A stretch of DNA of 64,000 nt from G963666705 sp963666705. GTDB taxonomy: Bacteria > Pseudomonadota > Alphaproteobacteria > CADEGL01. The notes beneath the pieces were generated by a model. That model saw nothing but the letters and a program-made list of their open reading frames with translations, ran no database searches and was not told the origin of the DNA. The stretch's first letter is position 1. Every line of letters starts with the position of its first letter. The DNA is taken from the NCBI GenBank assembly GCA_963666705.2, contig CAXXKO010000028.1, forward strand, positions 62,001 through 126,000, given 5' to 3'. The position numbers and the translations under genes are program-made. Below are positions 19,967 to 29,030 of this stretch, in pieces.

Positions 19967-19971
19967 GGCGA

Positions 19972-20829
19972 TCAGCAGTCCGGCGCGGGCAGCGCCTCGA
20001 TATGCTCGAGGTTCGCGGCGATGGTGAAGTCCCCGTACTCCATGTTGAGCTCCGTGGCCACACCATTGTCCAGAAGCACGATGCCGAGCTCGTAATGGGG
20101 CTCCTCCGCCAGGTCGCCCAGATTGAAGTAGGCGAGGCGCATCGGCCAGCCCTCGCGGTCCAGCAAAGGGTCGGCGGGATCGGACTGTGGCGCTTCCATC
20201 TTGGGGCTGATGACGGCGTTGACCTCGGCGGCGCCCTGCTGCGTCGCGCCATCGAAAATAATGCGGAAGAAGATATTCTGCCCGCTCTGGGCCGCCGCGA
20301 TCAGATCCACCGTGTGGATCGTGGGAAAGACCGAACCGGTCGGCAGCGCGATACGCAGGCCCTCGGGCTCCGAATAGATGGCCTCGCCGGTGCCGCCGCT
20401 CTCCTCGAGCCGGGCATCTCCCTTCAACTCCTCGTCGAGCTGGCCATTGCGGTAGGTGCGGACGCTGAACCGGTATTCCGTGCCGTCGACCGTCTCCCAG
20501 CTGGTGAAGCCGGTATCGGTCTCCAGCGTATCGCCGTGCGTGGTCCGCATGTTCAGCCTTATGCGCTGCTGGACCGTCCAGGCATCGCAGGTCGACTCCC
20601 AGGCGATAACCATGACGCCGTCGGCGTCGGCGAGGCCGCTCGACGCATTGGCCGCCGCGAGATCCAGCAGATAGACCGCGCGGTGGGGCGCGAGGCCCTC
20701 CGCGCCGGCGCCGGACGCGGCGCCGCCCACGGCGATAAGGCACAGCATGGCGGCGGCCAGCCGCCAGGCATAACCGCGCCCGCGCATGCGTCGTGCGCCG
20801 CACGCGGGCGCTCTTTTCTCTCTCTTCAT
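19972..20829 (-). CDS. eipB: EipB-like envelope integrity protein (DUF1849)
   Basis: About 285 residues. An Arg/Lys-rich start is followed by a signal peptide (RLAAAMLCLIAVGGAASGAGA). The mature part begins LAPHRAVYLLDLAAA and has the DUF1849 landmarks STCDAWTVQQRIRL, GEAIYSEPEGLRIALP and the closing LPAPDC. The two Cys residues match the disulfide known in Brucella EipB, a periplasmic beta-spiral protein needed for envelope integrity. It is convergent with the MFS gene. Confidence 0.85.
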   Translation of the reverse strand: MKREKRAPACGARRMRGRGYAWRLAAAMLCLIAVGGAASGAGAEGLAPHRAVYLLDLAAANASSGLADADGVMVIAWESTCDAWTVQQRIRLNMRTTHGDTLETDTGFTSWETVDGTEYRFSVRTYRNGQLDEELKGDARLEESGGTGEAIYSEPEGLRIALPTGSVFPTIHTVDLIAAAQSGQNIFFRIIFDGATQQGAAEVNAVISPKMEAPQSDPADPLLDREGWPMRLAYFNLGDLAEEPHYELGIVLLDNGVATELNMEYGDFTIAANLEHIEALPAPDC

Positions 20830-20909
20830 GGCGACGCCATTATGGCACGGTTCGGGCGGACAGGATACAATCCGCGCCACGAATTCCTGTCACGATGAAG
20901 AGGTCTCGA

Positions 20910-21878
20910 ATGGGCGAGAGGAAGCCTGGCGCTCTCGTCACGCGCAAGCTGCCCGAGGCCGTCGAGGCGCGCCTCGAGCGCGATTACGCGCCGCGGCTCA
21001 ATCCCAGCGACACCATATTCGATGCGGACGGACTCCTGGCCGCCGCGGCGGGGCGGGACGCCCTCCTCGTCACCGCGTCCGAGCGCATGACCGCCAATGT
21101 CTTCGAAAGGCTGCCGGCGAGCGTTCGCATCATCGCAACCTACTCGGCCGGGTTCGAGCATATCGATCTCGCGGCGGCGCGGGCGCGCGGCATCCCCGTG
21201 ACCAACACCCCCGACGTCCTCACCGATGCGACGGCCGAGCTGGCCATGATGCTGATCCTGTGCGCCGCGCGCAGGGCCTACGAGGGCGACCGGATGGTGC
21301 GCTCGGACCGGTGGCTCGGCTGGACGCCTACGATGATGCTCGGCGTAGAGGTCACGGGAAAGCGGCTCGGCATCCTCGGCATGGGGCGTATCGGACGGGC
21401 GCTCGCGCGGTGCGCCCGCGGTTTCGACATGACGGTGCATTACACCAACCGTGCCCGTCTCGCGCCGGAGCAGGAATCGGGCGCGATCTTCCACGAGTCA
21501 CCCGAAGCGCTCCTGGAACAGAGCGACTTCCTCTCCATCAACTGCCCCGCGACGCGGGAGACCCACCGCTTCCTCGATGCCGAGAGGATCGCGCGCCTGC
21601 CCGACGGCGCCATCGTCGTCAATACGGCGCGCGGGTCGATCGTCGACGACGAAGCGCTGATCGCCGCCCTCCGGTCCGGCAAGGTATCGGCCGCCGGGCT
21701 CGACGTGTTCGAGGACGAGCCCGTTATCCATCCCGGTTACCGGGAGCTCGATAACGTCTTTCTGATGCCCCATACGGGCAGCGGGACCGTCGAGGCGCGG
21801 AATGCCATGGGATTCCGCTGCCTGGACAACTTCGACGCCTTCTTCGCCGGGCGCGAGCCGCCCGACCGCGTCGCCTGA
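20910..21878 (+). CDS. D-2-hydroxyacid dehydrogenase (glyoxylate/hydroxypyruvate reductase type)
   Basis: About 322 residues. The NAD(P)-binding motif is LGILGMGRIGRALARC. The catalytic Arg is in VVNTARGSIVDDEAL, the Glu in LDVFEDEPVIHP, and the His in VFLMPHTGSGTVEAR. The start at ATG 20910 has AAGAGG six bases upstream; ATG 20895 is an alternative. It is divergent from eipB. The family reduces 2-oxoacids, and the exact substrate cannot be read from sequence. Confidence 0.85.
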   Translation: MGERKPGALVTRKLPEAVEARLERDYAPRLNPSDTIFDADGLLAAAAGRDALLVTASERMTANVFERLPASVRIIATYSAGFEHIDLAAARARGIPVTNTPDVLTDATAELAMMLILCAARRAYEGDRMVRSDRWLGWTPTMMLGVEVTGKRLGILGMGRIGRALARCARGFDMTVHYTNRARLAPEQESGAIFHESPEALLEQSDFLSINCPATRETHRFLDAERIARLPDGAIVVNTARGSIVDDEALIAALRSGKVSAAGLDVFEDEPVIHPGYRELDNVFLMPHTGSGTVEARNAMGFRCLDNFDAFFAGREPPDRVA

Positions 21879-21984
21879 AGGGAAAACGCGAACGGCGGGC
21901 GCTGAGCGCGCCCGCCATCCGCAATCCAGTATCGTCGGTCTAGTAGTTCGAACCCGACGAAAGAGTCCCTCTCTCCCCTCCGGT

Positions 21985-23364
21985 GTATAGACCGGGGACA
22001 TGGTTGACGGGTGTTCGGGGACATGGTTGACACCTCGGATGCTGCACTTCAATACCAGATCAATCCTGTTTTGCGGTTGTTGTGCCTGTGGGGTTGTGGG
22101 TATCGCGCCAGCGATATCCATCAAATCCACAGGCGGCTCGTGTCTCGGCGGGCGCTTTTCGGAAGTCGATATGGGCGATGGTGTTGGCGCCGAAGCGCAC
22201 CGTGAACACGCCGTCGACGGCGCTCGGGCGCAGGGCGATGGGCTGTCCCTTGAACGCCTTGGAGATGCGGAACTGGCGGCCCTGGAAGCTGACCATGCCG
22301 CCGCTCTGGACCTTGCGCACCCTATCGCCGGGACCGTATGCGATCTCGGGCGGCGTCTCCGGGAAGGCGACCGCGCTGGGGCGGTAGCGGCGCGCCGGCA
22401 CGTCGAGATCGAGGGCCTCGTGCGGGCGCTGGTGGTTGTAGACGTGGCGCCAGCGCGAGAATGCGCCCTGGCACTCGCCGAGATCGGCGAAGCGGCGCCC
22501 GGCCAGGACCTCGGCCGCCAATGTGCGGTGGAAGCGCTCGTCCTTGCCTTGGGTCTGGGGATGGTAGGGGCGGCAGTGGGCGATGCGGATGCCGAGCCGC
22601 ATCAGCCACACGGTGAGCACGGTGTAGGGCTGGCCGCCGGCGTCGCCCCACGGCGCGCCGTTGTCCATCAGCATCGCCTCGGGCAGCCCGTAGCGCCGGA
22701 AGATGGCGCTCAGCCGCTCGCGCACCGTCTCCGCGCGCTCGTCGGCGCAGGCGGCGAGCCCGAGCGCGTAGCGCGCGTGGTCGTCGAGCACCGTCAAGGG
22801 ATGGCAGCGCCCGGCCACGGTCGCGAAGTGGCCCTTGAAGTCCATCTGCCACAGCTCGTTCGGGCCGGCGCGCTCGAACCGGCACCAGCGCGCCGGCCCG
22901 GCCGCCGCCGCGTCCAGCTTGTCGTGGCGGCGCAGGATCTCGGTGATCGTACTGGCGCTCGGCACCGCCGCGTGGCCGAGGTCCTGGAGCCGCCGCCGGA
23001 TCTTGCGGCCGCCCCACGCCTGGTTGCTGTCGGCCCGCACCGCGAGCACCGCCGCCTCGAGCACCGGCGCCACACGCCCCGGGCTCGTCCGCGGCCGCCG
23101 CGAGCGGTCGGCCAAGCCCTCCCGCCCCTCGGCCGCGTGCCGCCGCAGCCATTTGTAGCCGGTCTGGGCGCTGATCCCGAACCGACGGCACAGCTCACGC
23201 CGGTTCGCCCCCGCGCTTCCCGCCAGACCCACAAACTCCTCTCGCAGATCCATCACCAACCGCTCCCGCCAGACCATGATCCAATCCTTCCCCAATCCGC
23301 CAGGGACCGGGAAAGTGTCAACCATGTCTCCGAACACCTGTCAGCTATGTCTCCGGTCTGTACA
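21985..23364 (-). mobile_element. IS481-family element
   Basis: The inverted ends are about 50 bp long and nearly identical. The left starts TGTATAGACCGGGGACATGG and the right, inverted, starts TGTACAGACCGGAGACATAG. Both contain a second GGTGTTCGG-GACATGGTTGACAC block. The 1,380-bp element has one transposase gene on the minus strand. It is inserted in MITE-B copy 1, and no clear target duplication was seen. Confidence 0.88.
22060..23277 (-). CDS. IS481-family transposase
   Basis: About 405 residues with an N-terminal helix-turn-helix (ANRRELCRRFGISAQTGYKW). The rve catalytic core shows WQMDFKGHFATV (D), AMLMDNGAPWGD (D) and YHPQTQGKDERFHRT (E). The C-terminal SH3-like stretch is GGMVSFQGRQFRISKAF. 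The start MVWRERLVMDLREEF was chosen because family members begin there; MDLREEF is an alternative. It appears intact. Confidence 0.9.
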   Translation of the reverse strand: MVWRERLVMDLREEFVGLAGSAGANRRELCRRFGISAQTGYKWLRRHAAEGREGLADRSRRPRTSPGRVAPVLEAAVLAVRADSNQAWGGRKIRRRLQDLGHAAVPSASTITEILRRHDKLDAAAAGPARWCRFERAGPNELWQMDFKGHFATVAGRCHPLTVLDDHARYALGLAACADERAETVRERLSAIFRRYGLPEAMLMDNGAPWGDAGGQPYTVLTVWLMRLGIRIAHCRPYHPQTQGKDERFHRTLAAEVLAGRRFADLGECQGAFSRWRHVYNHQRPHEALDLDVPARRYRPSAVAFPETPPEIAYGPGDRVRKVQSGGMVSFQGRQFRISKAFKGQPIALRPSAVDGVFTVRFGANTIAHIDFRKAPAETRAACGFDGYRWRDTHNPTGTTTAKQD

Positions 23365-23567
23365 GCCCCTTGGGGAGAGGGTCGGGGTGAGGGGGTGCGC
23401 GCCCGCGCGTTGTTAAGAGTCTTTCCGCCGCCTGCCGGCGGCCAAGCCCTCACCCTCCCGCTTCGCGGGACACTAACCTGACCCCTCACCCTCCCGCTTC
23501 GCGGGTCCCTCCCTCTCCCCCCAAGGGAAGAAGTGGGGAGAGGGTTCCAAGTGTCAGACGCGGACCA

Positions 23568-24497
23568 CTAGAGCCTGGTCAGCCAGGCGTCGTCGATTCC
23601 GGCGGCAATCATGTTGGTCTTCTCAAGTCTGGCATGGTCCATGGTGAAGGGACCGGCCACGACGCGGAAATAAGTCGAACCCTCGACGAGCGCCGGCAGG
23701 ACCGAGAGCTGCACGCCCGTCGCGATCGTATTCGCGGCCATCGAGGCCATGTCCGAGGCCGGGTAGCTGCCGAGAATAAGATAGACGTCGGCGTCCTCCC
23801 GCACCGGGACCCAGCTCACCAACTCGATTTGCGGGGGCTCGGGCAGCACCTCCTCGACAAAGGGCTCGGCCTCCGCCAGCTTCACCGGTTCGATGCTCAG
23901 CGGCAGGGCCGGCGAGAAGGCCGCCGGATGGATAGCCGGCCCGTGGAAAATCTTGGATTCCTTGGGCGCAATCGAGAGAAACTCGCCTGAGACCAGTGCC
24001 GGGATCATGCCGCCTTTCTCGAAGGTCGCAGGCTCGATCTCCGCCATGTCAAATGTCCCGATCGCAGGCCGTATCGTCGATGCGCCGGCCATATTTTCGC
24101 GTGCGGGCAGGTCCTGGCCGCCGCCGAACCGCATCAGCAGCGAAGAAGCATCGAGGCCCGGACTCGCGCGCATGCTCACCGTCCGGAAGGTGGGCTCGGA
24201 CGCCGGCGCCGGCACGGCCGCAACCTCGGCGCCGGCTTCCGCTTGCGCCTCGCCTTCGGCGACCATGACAGTATCGCCCTCCTCCAGGACATAATCGACG
24301 CAGATCTCCTCGCTCTTGATGATGCGCCAGAGCGCGCAGTCCTGGTCCAATACTTCAGACAAGGCGTGGTCGTTTACCGACTTCCCCGTCGTCACAAAGC
24401 TCACGCCATCGGCCGCGAACGATGCGATGGATACGGCAGGTGGCAGTAGACAACCGCCAAGCGCGAAGGCAAGCACACTCACCGCAATAATTCTCAC
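23568..24497 (-). CDS. SPOR-domain lipoprotein
   Basis: About 309 residues from a GTG start with a GGAGGG site seven bases upstream. The N-terminus has a lipoprotein signal, LAFALGGC, with the lipobox Cys near residue 16. The middle is Ala/Glu/Pro-rich and looks disordered. The end is SPOR-like: DVYLILGSYPASDMASMA, then TYFRVVAGPFTMDHA. SPOR domains bind denuded septal peptidoglycan, so an envelope or division role is plausible. The stop codon lies in the tip of MITE-B copy 1, so the original C-terminus may have been altered. Confidence 0.7.
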   Translation of the reverse strand: MRIIAVSVLAFALGGCLLPPAVSIASFAADGVSFVTTGKSVNDHALSEVLDQDCALWRIIKSEEICVDYVLEEGDTVMVAEGEAQAEAGAEVAAVPAPASEPTFRTVSMRASPGLDASSLLMRFGGGQDLPARENMAGASTIRPAIGTFDMAEIEPATFEKGGMIPALVSGEFLSIAPKESKIFHGPAIHPAAFSPALPLSIEPVKLAEAEPFVEEVLPEPPQIELVSWVPVREDADVYLILGSYPASDMASMAANTIATGVQLSVLPALVEGSTYFRVVAGPFTMDHARLEKTNMIAAGIDDAWLTRL

Positions 24498-24927
24498 TGA
24501 TTTTCCCTCCAACACGCACGCTAACTTATGCTTATTTTGCGGCACACTGCCGGATTTCATACCAGTGCGCAACTAGATATTGACTTAACTTGAAAAAAAA
24601 CACACATCTTGCCCAATGTCTGACGTGCCAAATGGAGGCCTTTTGGTATTGTTTTTGGCCAACCAGGATATCGAGACCGTACAAAGGCGAGACCCCGATT
24701 CATTCGCCCAGCGTTTTTCGGATCGAGGAAATCCATCCCCTCACTACTGGTTTGCCGTGACATAATTGCGGCATCGCCAAGACGCCGTGACCCATTCCCT
24801 TGGGACCGCGGACTCTAGCCTTGAGGGCCTTGCGAGGCACGACCCGGCGTGGGCCGCCATAATCCGCCGGCCAGAAGGGTCAGAGACCTTATCGACCCGG
24901 CGCGCGAGTATGTATATCTGGGCACGC
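24498..24927. other. intergenic region between divergent genes
   Basis: 430 bases between the SPOR lipoprotein (minus) and rnd (plus). It is more AT-rich than its surroundings, with an A-run at 24592-24600 and TTGACT at 24575-24580 as a possible -35 element. It should hold both promoters. No RNA gene or clear coding sequence was seen. Confidence 0.5.
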
Positions 24928-26106
24928 ATGAACCAAATCTTGGACACAAGTACCCTCGACGCGCTCTGTCGACGACTCCGTCAAGTCCCCTTCGTCACGA
25001 TCGACACGGAGTTCATCCGGGAAAAGACCTATTGGCCGCTGCTCTGCCTCGTGCAGCTCGCGGGCCCGGAGGAAGCCGCGGTCATCGACGCGCAGGCGGA
25101 GGGATTGGATCTCCAGCCCCTGCTCGAGCTCCTCGCGGACCGGTCCGTGCTCAAGGTCTTCCACGCGGCGCGGCAGGATATCGAGATCTTCCATCACCTG
25201 ACGGGTACCGTTCCCGCGCCCGTATTCGACACACAGATCGCGGCCATGGTGTGCGGATTCGGCGACCAGGTGGGCTACGACCGGCTCGTCGCCAAGCTCG
25301 CCGGCGAGCACATCGACAAGGGTCCCCGCTTCACGGACTGGAGCCTCCGGCCCCTGACCGCGAAGCAGATCAGCTACGCGCTCGCCGATGTGACGCACTT
25401 GCGCGTCATCTACGAAAAGCTCCAGCAAAAGCTGGAGCGCAACGGGCGGGTTTCGTGGCTCCAGGAGGAGATGGGCATCCTCACCACGCCCGAAACCTAT
25501 AGAGCCGAGCCCGAGGACGCCTGGAAGCGCTTCAAGCTGCGCGGTAGCGACCCGCGCTACCTGGCGCTGGTCCAGGCGCTGGCGGCGTGGCGCGAGCGCG
25601 AGGCGCAAGCGCGGGACATTCCCCGCAACCGCATGCTGCGCGACGAGGCCATCACCGAGATCGCGGCGAGCCACCCGCGGGACGCGGACGCCCTCGCGCG
25701 CACGCGGGCGCTGCCGCGAAGCGTGGCCCAAGGAAACATCGGCGCGGCCATCCTGGAGACGGTCGAAAGGACCATGTCCCTGCCGCCGTCCGAGCTGCCC
25801 CGCCCGGCGCCCAGGCCCGACCTGCCGCGCGGCTTGGGCCCGGTGATCGACCTGCTCCGGGTGCTGCTCAAGATGCGCTGCGACGAAAGCGGGGTGGCGC
25901 CGAAGCTGGTGGCGAGCTCGGCCGACTTGGAGCGCATCGCCGCCGACGACGAGGCGCCTGTCCGGGCACTCGGCGGCTGGCGCCGCCAGCTATTCGGCGA
26001 AGACGCGCTGGCGCTCAAACACGGGCGTATCGCGCTCACCGCCGACGGCAAGCGGATGAAGGTCGTGGCGACAGGTGCCGCGGCGGAACCGACCGCGGCG
26101 CAGTAA
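24928..26106 (+). CDS. rnd: ribonuclease D
   Basis: About 392 residues, a 3'-5' exoribonuclease acting on tRNA precursors and other structured RNA. The DEDD residues are visible: VTIDTEFIREKTYW (Exo I), KVFHAARQDIEIF (Exo II) and ISYALADVTHLRVIYEKL (Exo III). One or two HRDC domains follow (RYLALVQALAAWREREAQ, then LPRGLGPVIDLLRVLLKM). The start at the ATG before NQILDTSTL is preferred over upstream in-frame codons. Confidence 0.92.
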   Translation: MNQILDTSTLDALCRRLRQVPFVTIDTEFIREKTYWPLLCLVQLAGPEEAAVIDAQAEGLDLQPLLELLADRSVLKVFHAARQDIEIFHHLTGTVPAPVFDTQIAAMVCGFGDQVGYDRLVAKLAGEHIDKGPRFTDWSLRPLTAKQISYALADVTHLRVIYEKLQQKLERNGRVSWLQEEMGILTTPETYRAEPEDAWKRFKLRGSDPRYLALVQALAAWREREAQARDIPRNRMLRDEAITEIAASHPRDADALARTRALPRSVAQGNIGAAILETVERTMSLPPSELPRPAPRPDLPRGLGPVIDLLRVLLKMRCDESGVAPKLVASSADLERIAADDEAPVRALGGWRRQLFGEDALALKHGRIALTADGKRMKVVATGAAAEPTAAQ

Positions 26107-26184
26107 TGCGGCAGCCGCTGGACCGCGGACGGCGCCCGGCGGCGCCGCGTCGCGAGACCGATATCTAGGGGGCAGTTGCACGCC

Positions 26185-26697
26185 GTGCCGACGCTCTACC
26201 TTCTCCGACACGCCCGCTACACGGCCAAGGCGGGCGACGGCGACCCACCGCTCGACGAGGTCGGCCGCGCCGACGCGGCGAGATTGGGAGCCCATATGGA
26301 GGCCGCCGGCCTGGTTCCCGACACCATCCTCTGCTCCACCGTAAGACGCGCGGCCGAAACCCTCGACCTCATCGCGGGGCGGCTCGGCGCCCGGCCCGAT
26401 ATCGTCAGGGATTCGCTGCTGACGGTGGCGGACGAGGCCGGCCTGCTCCACCGGCTGCGCCTCCTCGAAGAGGCGCGGCGGCACGTCATGTTCATCGGCC
26501 ACAACCCGACCATGCACCGCTTCGCCCTACGGATGGTCGGCGGCGGGGCCGCGGCGACGCGAAGCCGGCTCGAGCGCGGCTTCCCGGCGGGCGCCTTCGC
26601 CGCGATCGAGCTCCCGGACCGGCCCTGGGAGTCTCAGGGGCCAGGCGACGGCGCACTGCTCGTCTTCCTCACGCCCGCCGATCTTCCGCGCGCGTAA
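26185..26697 (+). CDS. sixA: SixA-type phosphohistidine phosphatase
   Basis: About 170 residues of the histidine phosphatase superfamily. The phosphoacceptor motif is LYLLRHARYTAKAGDGD; the second catalytic His is in VMFIGHNPTMHRFA; DTILCSTVRRAAETL carries the conserved Arg. SixA removes phosphate from phospho-His proteins such as phosphotransfer (HPt/PTS) domains. A GTG start at 26185 is proposed; TTG 26176 is closer to the AGGGGG site. Confidence 0.82.
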   Translation: MPTLYLLRHARYTAKAGDGDPPLDEVGRADAARLGAHMEAAGLVPDTILCSTVRRAAETLDLIAGRLGARPDIVRDSLLTVADEAGLLHRLRLLEEARRHVMFIGHNPTMHRFALRMVGGGAAATRSRLERGFPAGAFAAIELPDRPWESQGPGDGALLVFLTPADLPRA

Positions 26698-26709
26698 CGC
26701 CCCGCCCGC

Positions 26710-27543
26710 TCAGGACCCGGGCTTCCACCAGTCGTCGGGCGACTCGATGGCGCGGAAATTGGCCATCTTCCGAGGCCGCTCCTCGGGCAGGCACAGCATG
26801 TTGACCGAGACGATGCGACCGAAGACGTTCTCGGGGTTGGCGAGGAAGTTGTCGGGGTTGAACAGCGGCGGCAGGTGCCAGTAGAGACGGTAGCCGAGGC
26901 CGAAGAGCTGGGCGATAAGGGATGCGGACTTCTCGCGCCGGTCGTTCTCCACATAGAGCACGGGCCGGAACGCACGGATCGTTTCCGCGGCGCCCGCGAT
27001 GACCTCGCCCTCCATGCCCTCGACGTCGATCTTGAGGAAGTGGCAGGCGCCGAGGCCGAAATCGTCGAGCCGCGCCACGCGGACCCGTGCGCCCTTCTCG
27101 TATTCGCCGAGCGTCACGCCGCCGAAATTGCCCTCCGCGCCATAATCGATGTTGGGCACGAGGATGTGGCCTTCCTCCCGCCCGGCCGCCGCATGGTGGG
27201 TATGGACGTTGGTGTGGCCGGCCAGCGCCACGTTCGCGCACAACATCTGGAACAGGACGCGTTGGGGCTCGAGTGCCAGCACCCCGCCCCCCGGCCCCAC
27301 CATGGCCGCGAGCGCCGCGGTATGGGCGCCGATATTGGCGCCGATTTCGGCCACCACCTGGCCTGGTTTCACAAGCTGCCGGAACAGGTCCGCCTCACCC
27401 TGCGAGAACTCGCCGTAGCGGTCGAGCGACCAGCCGACGAAGCGGTCGGTGAGCGGATAGACCGTGAGGCCGTGCCGGCAGCGCCGGAGCCGGGTATAGC
27501 CCCGGTCGAACAGAACCTCGCCCGGCCAAGCGCCGCCGGTCAA
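26710..27543 (-). CDS. FkbM-family methyltransferase
   Basis: About 277 residues. The SAM-binding motif is VVAEIGANIGAHTAAL and the FkbM signature is CHFLKIDVEGMEGEVI, followed by FRPVLYVEND. The family methylates sugars or glycan parts. The likely start is TTG at 27543, overlapping the stop of the upstream SDR gene as TTGA, which implies co-translation. A frame extending further upstream into the SDR gene was rejected as a shadow. Confidence 0.8.
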   Translation of the reverse strand: MTGGAWPGEVLFDRGYTRLRRCRHGLTVYPLTDRFVGWSLDRYGEFSQGEADLFRQLVKPGQVVAEIGANIGAHTAALAAMVGPGGGVLALEPQRVLFQMLCANVALAGHTNVHTHHAAAGREEGHILVPNIDYGAEGNFGGVTLGEYEKGARVRVARLDDFGLGACHFLKIDVEGMEGEVIAGAAETIRAFRPVLYVENDRREKSASLIAQLFGLGYRLYWHLPPLFNPDNFLANPENVFGRIVSVNMLCLPEERPRKMANFRAIESPDDWWKPGS

Positions 27544-28319
27544 AGGGTGCCGGGATAGGAGCCGCCGTCGAGCACCAGGTTCTGGCCGGTGATAAAGCTC
27601 GCCTGATCGCTGCACAGATAGGCGCAGGCGTCGCCGAACTCCTCGGCCGTGCCGAACCGGCCGGCGGGGTTCCCCTCCATGCGCGCACGGCGCACGTCCT
27701 CGATGCTCGTCCCGGTGGCCTCGGCCATGGCGATCATGGTGCCCTGGAGGCGGTCGGTATCGAAGGGCCCCGGCAGGATATTGTTGATGGTCACGTTGCG
27801 GCGCACGGTCTCGCGCGCGAGGCCGGCGACGGCCCCGGTGAGGCCCGCGCGGGCGCCGTTCGACAGGCCGAGGATCGGTATCGGCGCCTTCACCGAGGTC
27901 GAGGTGATGTTGACGATGCGGCCCCAGCCGCGCTCCATCATGCCATCGACCGTGGCCTTGATGAGCAGGATGGGCGTCAGCATGTTGGCGTCGACGGCCG
28001 CGATCCATTCGTCCCGCCCCCAGTCGTGGAACTTGCCGGGCGGTGGGCCGCCCGCATTGTTGACCAGGATGTCGGGCGCGGGGCAGGCGGCGAGGGCCGC
28101 CACCCTGCCCTCGTCCGTGGTGATATCGGCCGCCACGGCCGTGACCCTGGCCCCCGTGGCCGCGCGAATTGCCTCGGCCGTCGCCTCGAGCGGCCCTGGC
28201 GTGCGGGCGACGATCGTCACGTCACAGCCTTCGCGCGCGAGGGCGTGCGCGCAGCCCCGCCCGAGCCCCTTGCTGGCCGCGCATACCAACGCCGATCTGC
28301 CCGCGATTCCGAGATCCAT
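27540..28319 (-). CDS. SDR-family oxidoreductase lacking the catalytic Tyr-Lys
   Basis: 259 residues with a Rossmann N-terminus resembling TGxxxGxG (VCAASKGLGRGCAHALA), DILVNNAGGPP, and GRIVNITSTSVKAPIP with the usual Ser. Where YxxxK is expected the sequence reads GLSNGARAGLTG, so both the general base and the Lys are absent. The C-terminus has the typical GRFGTAEEFGDACAYLCSD, ITGQNLVLDGG. Either it uses a different mechanism, as in known atypical SDRs, or it is non-catalytic. It is co-translated with the FkbM methyltransferase. Confidence 0.8.
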   Translation of the reverse strand: MDLGIAGRSALVCAASKGLGRGCAHALAREGCDVTIVARTPGPLEATAEAIRAATGARVTAVAADITTDEGRVAALAACPAPDILVNNAGGPPPGKFHDWGRDEWIAAVDANMLTPILLIKATVDGMMERGWGRIVNITSTSVKAPIPILGLSNGARAGLTGAVAGLARETVRRNVTINNILPGPFDTDRLQGTMIAMAEATGTSIEDVRRARMEGNPAGRFGTAEEFGDACAYLCSDQASFITGQNLVLDGGSYPGTL

Positions 28320-28334
28320 GCCGACTGCCTCCCC

Positions 28335-29030
28335 TTAAGTATCGATCCCACGGGCCCGGAGGACCTCGCGCACGAAGGGCACCGTCACATTGCGATGGGC
28401 GGCCAGCGCGCCCGCATCGATGGTGGCCACCACATCGCGGGCGGCCTCGAAGGACCGCTCCATGCGGCGGACGAGAAACCCAACCACCTCTCGGCCGACG
28501 CGCAGCTGGCGATCGGCGAACAGCTTGACCAAGACCGCGGCCATGAGGGCGTCGTCGGGCGCCGTGACCGCCACCGCCGGAGCGGCGCGCAGGCGCGAGG
28601 CCAGGTCGGGCAGGCGAATGGCCCAGCGCGCGGGCGCCGTCCGAGCCGTCAGCAGCAGGTGGCCGCCCGCTTCCGCCAGCGCGGTATGGAGGTGGAGGAG
28701 TGCCGCCTCGTCGATCCGGCCCCCCCCTTCGAGGACCCGGTCGGCATCATCGAGGACCACGGCGCCAACCGCCTCGGCCAGCCGGCGTGCCCCGGCCGCC
28801 GTCAAGTCCGCGGCACCGACCGGCCGGGCGTGGGCGCGGGCCCGAAAGACCTGGGCGAGATGGGTCTTGCCACAGCCCCGCGGGCCATGGATCGCGAGGA
28901 CCGGCCCCGGCCATCGCGGCCAGCTGTCGAGCCAGCCTACCGCGGCCTCGTTGCACGGCCCGACGACGAAGTCCTCCATGCCGAGCGCGGGCCGAGTCCC
29001 GAGGTCGAGCGCGAGCTGATCGACGCTCAT
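28335..29030 (-). CDS. hdaA: DnaA-related regulatory protein HdaA
   Basis: About 231 residues, homologous to the AAA+ part of DnaA. Walker A is AIHGPRGCGKTHLAQ, Walker B AVVLDDADRVL, and an Arg-rich lid appears at RWAIRLPDLASRLRAA. The short N-terminal QLALDLGTRPALG resembles the clamp-binding peptide of Hda, which with the sliding clamp promotes DnaA-ATP hydrolysis after replication starts. The start overlaps the stop of the AI-2E permease gene (ATGA). Confidence 0.85.
   Translation of the reverse strand: MSVDQLALDLGTRPALGMEDFVVGPCNEAAVGWLDSWPRWPGPVLAIHGPRGCGKTHLAQVFRARAHARPVGAADLTAAGARRLAEAVGAVVLDDADRVLEGGGRIDEAALLHLHTALAEAGGHLLLTARTAPARWAIRLPDLASRLRAAPAVAVTAPDDALMAAVLVKLFADRQLRVGREVVGFLVRRMERSFEAARDVVATIDAGALAAHRNVTVPFVREVLRARGIDT

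Larger units (their letters stand above)
21941..23570. repeat. miniature element MITE-B copy 1, split by IS481
   Basis: The left end TAGTAGTTCGAACCCGAC (21941) and the inverted right end TAGTGGTCCGCGTCTGAC (from 23570) bracket about 250 bp once IS481 (21985-23364) is removed. The interior has the palindromic TCTTTCCGCCGCCTGCCGG and two CACCCTCCCGCTTCGCGGG blocks, which also occur in copy 2 (54471-54697). It encodes nothing obvious. Its right tip supplies the stop codon (CTA on the plus strand, 23568-23570) of the SPOR lipoprotein gene. Confidence 0.8.

Noticed and set aside
26710..28008. 432-codon FkbM frame extending into the SDR gene
   Set aside because: The upstream half is an out-of-frame shadow of the SDR. 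FkbM similarity begins only after 27543.
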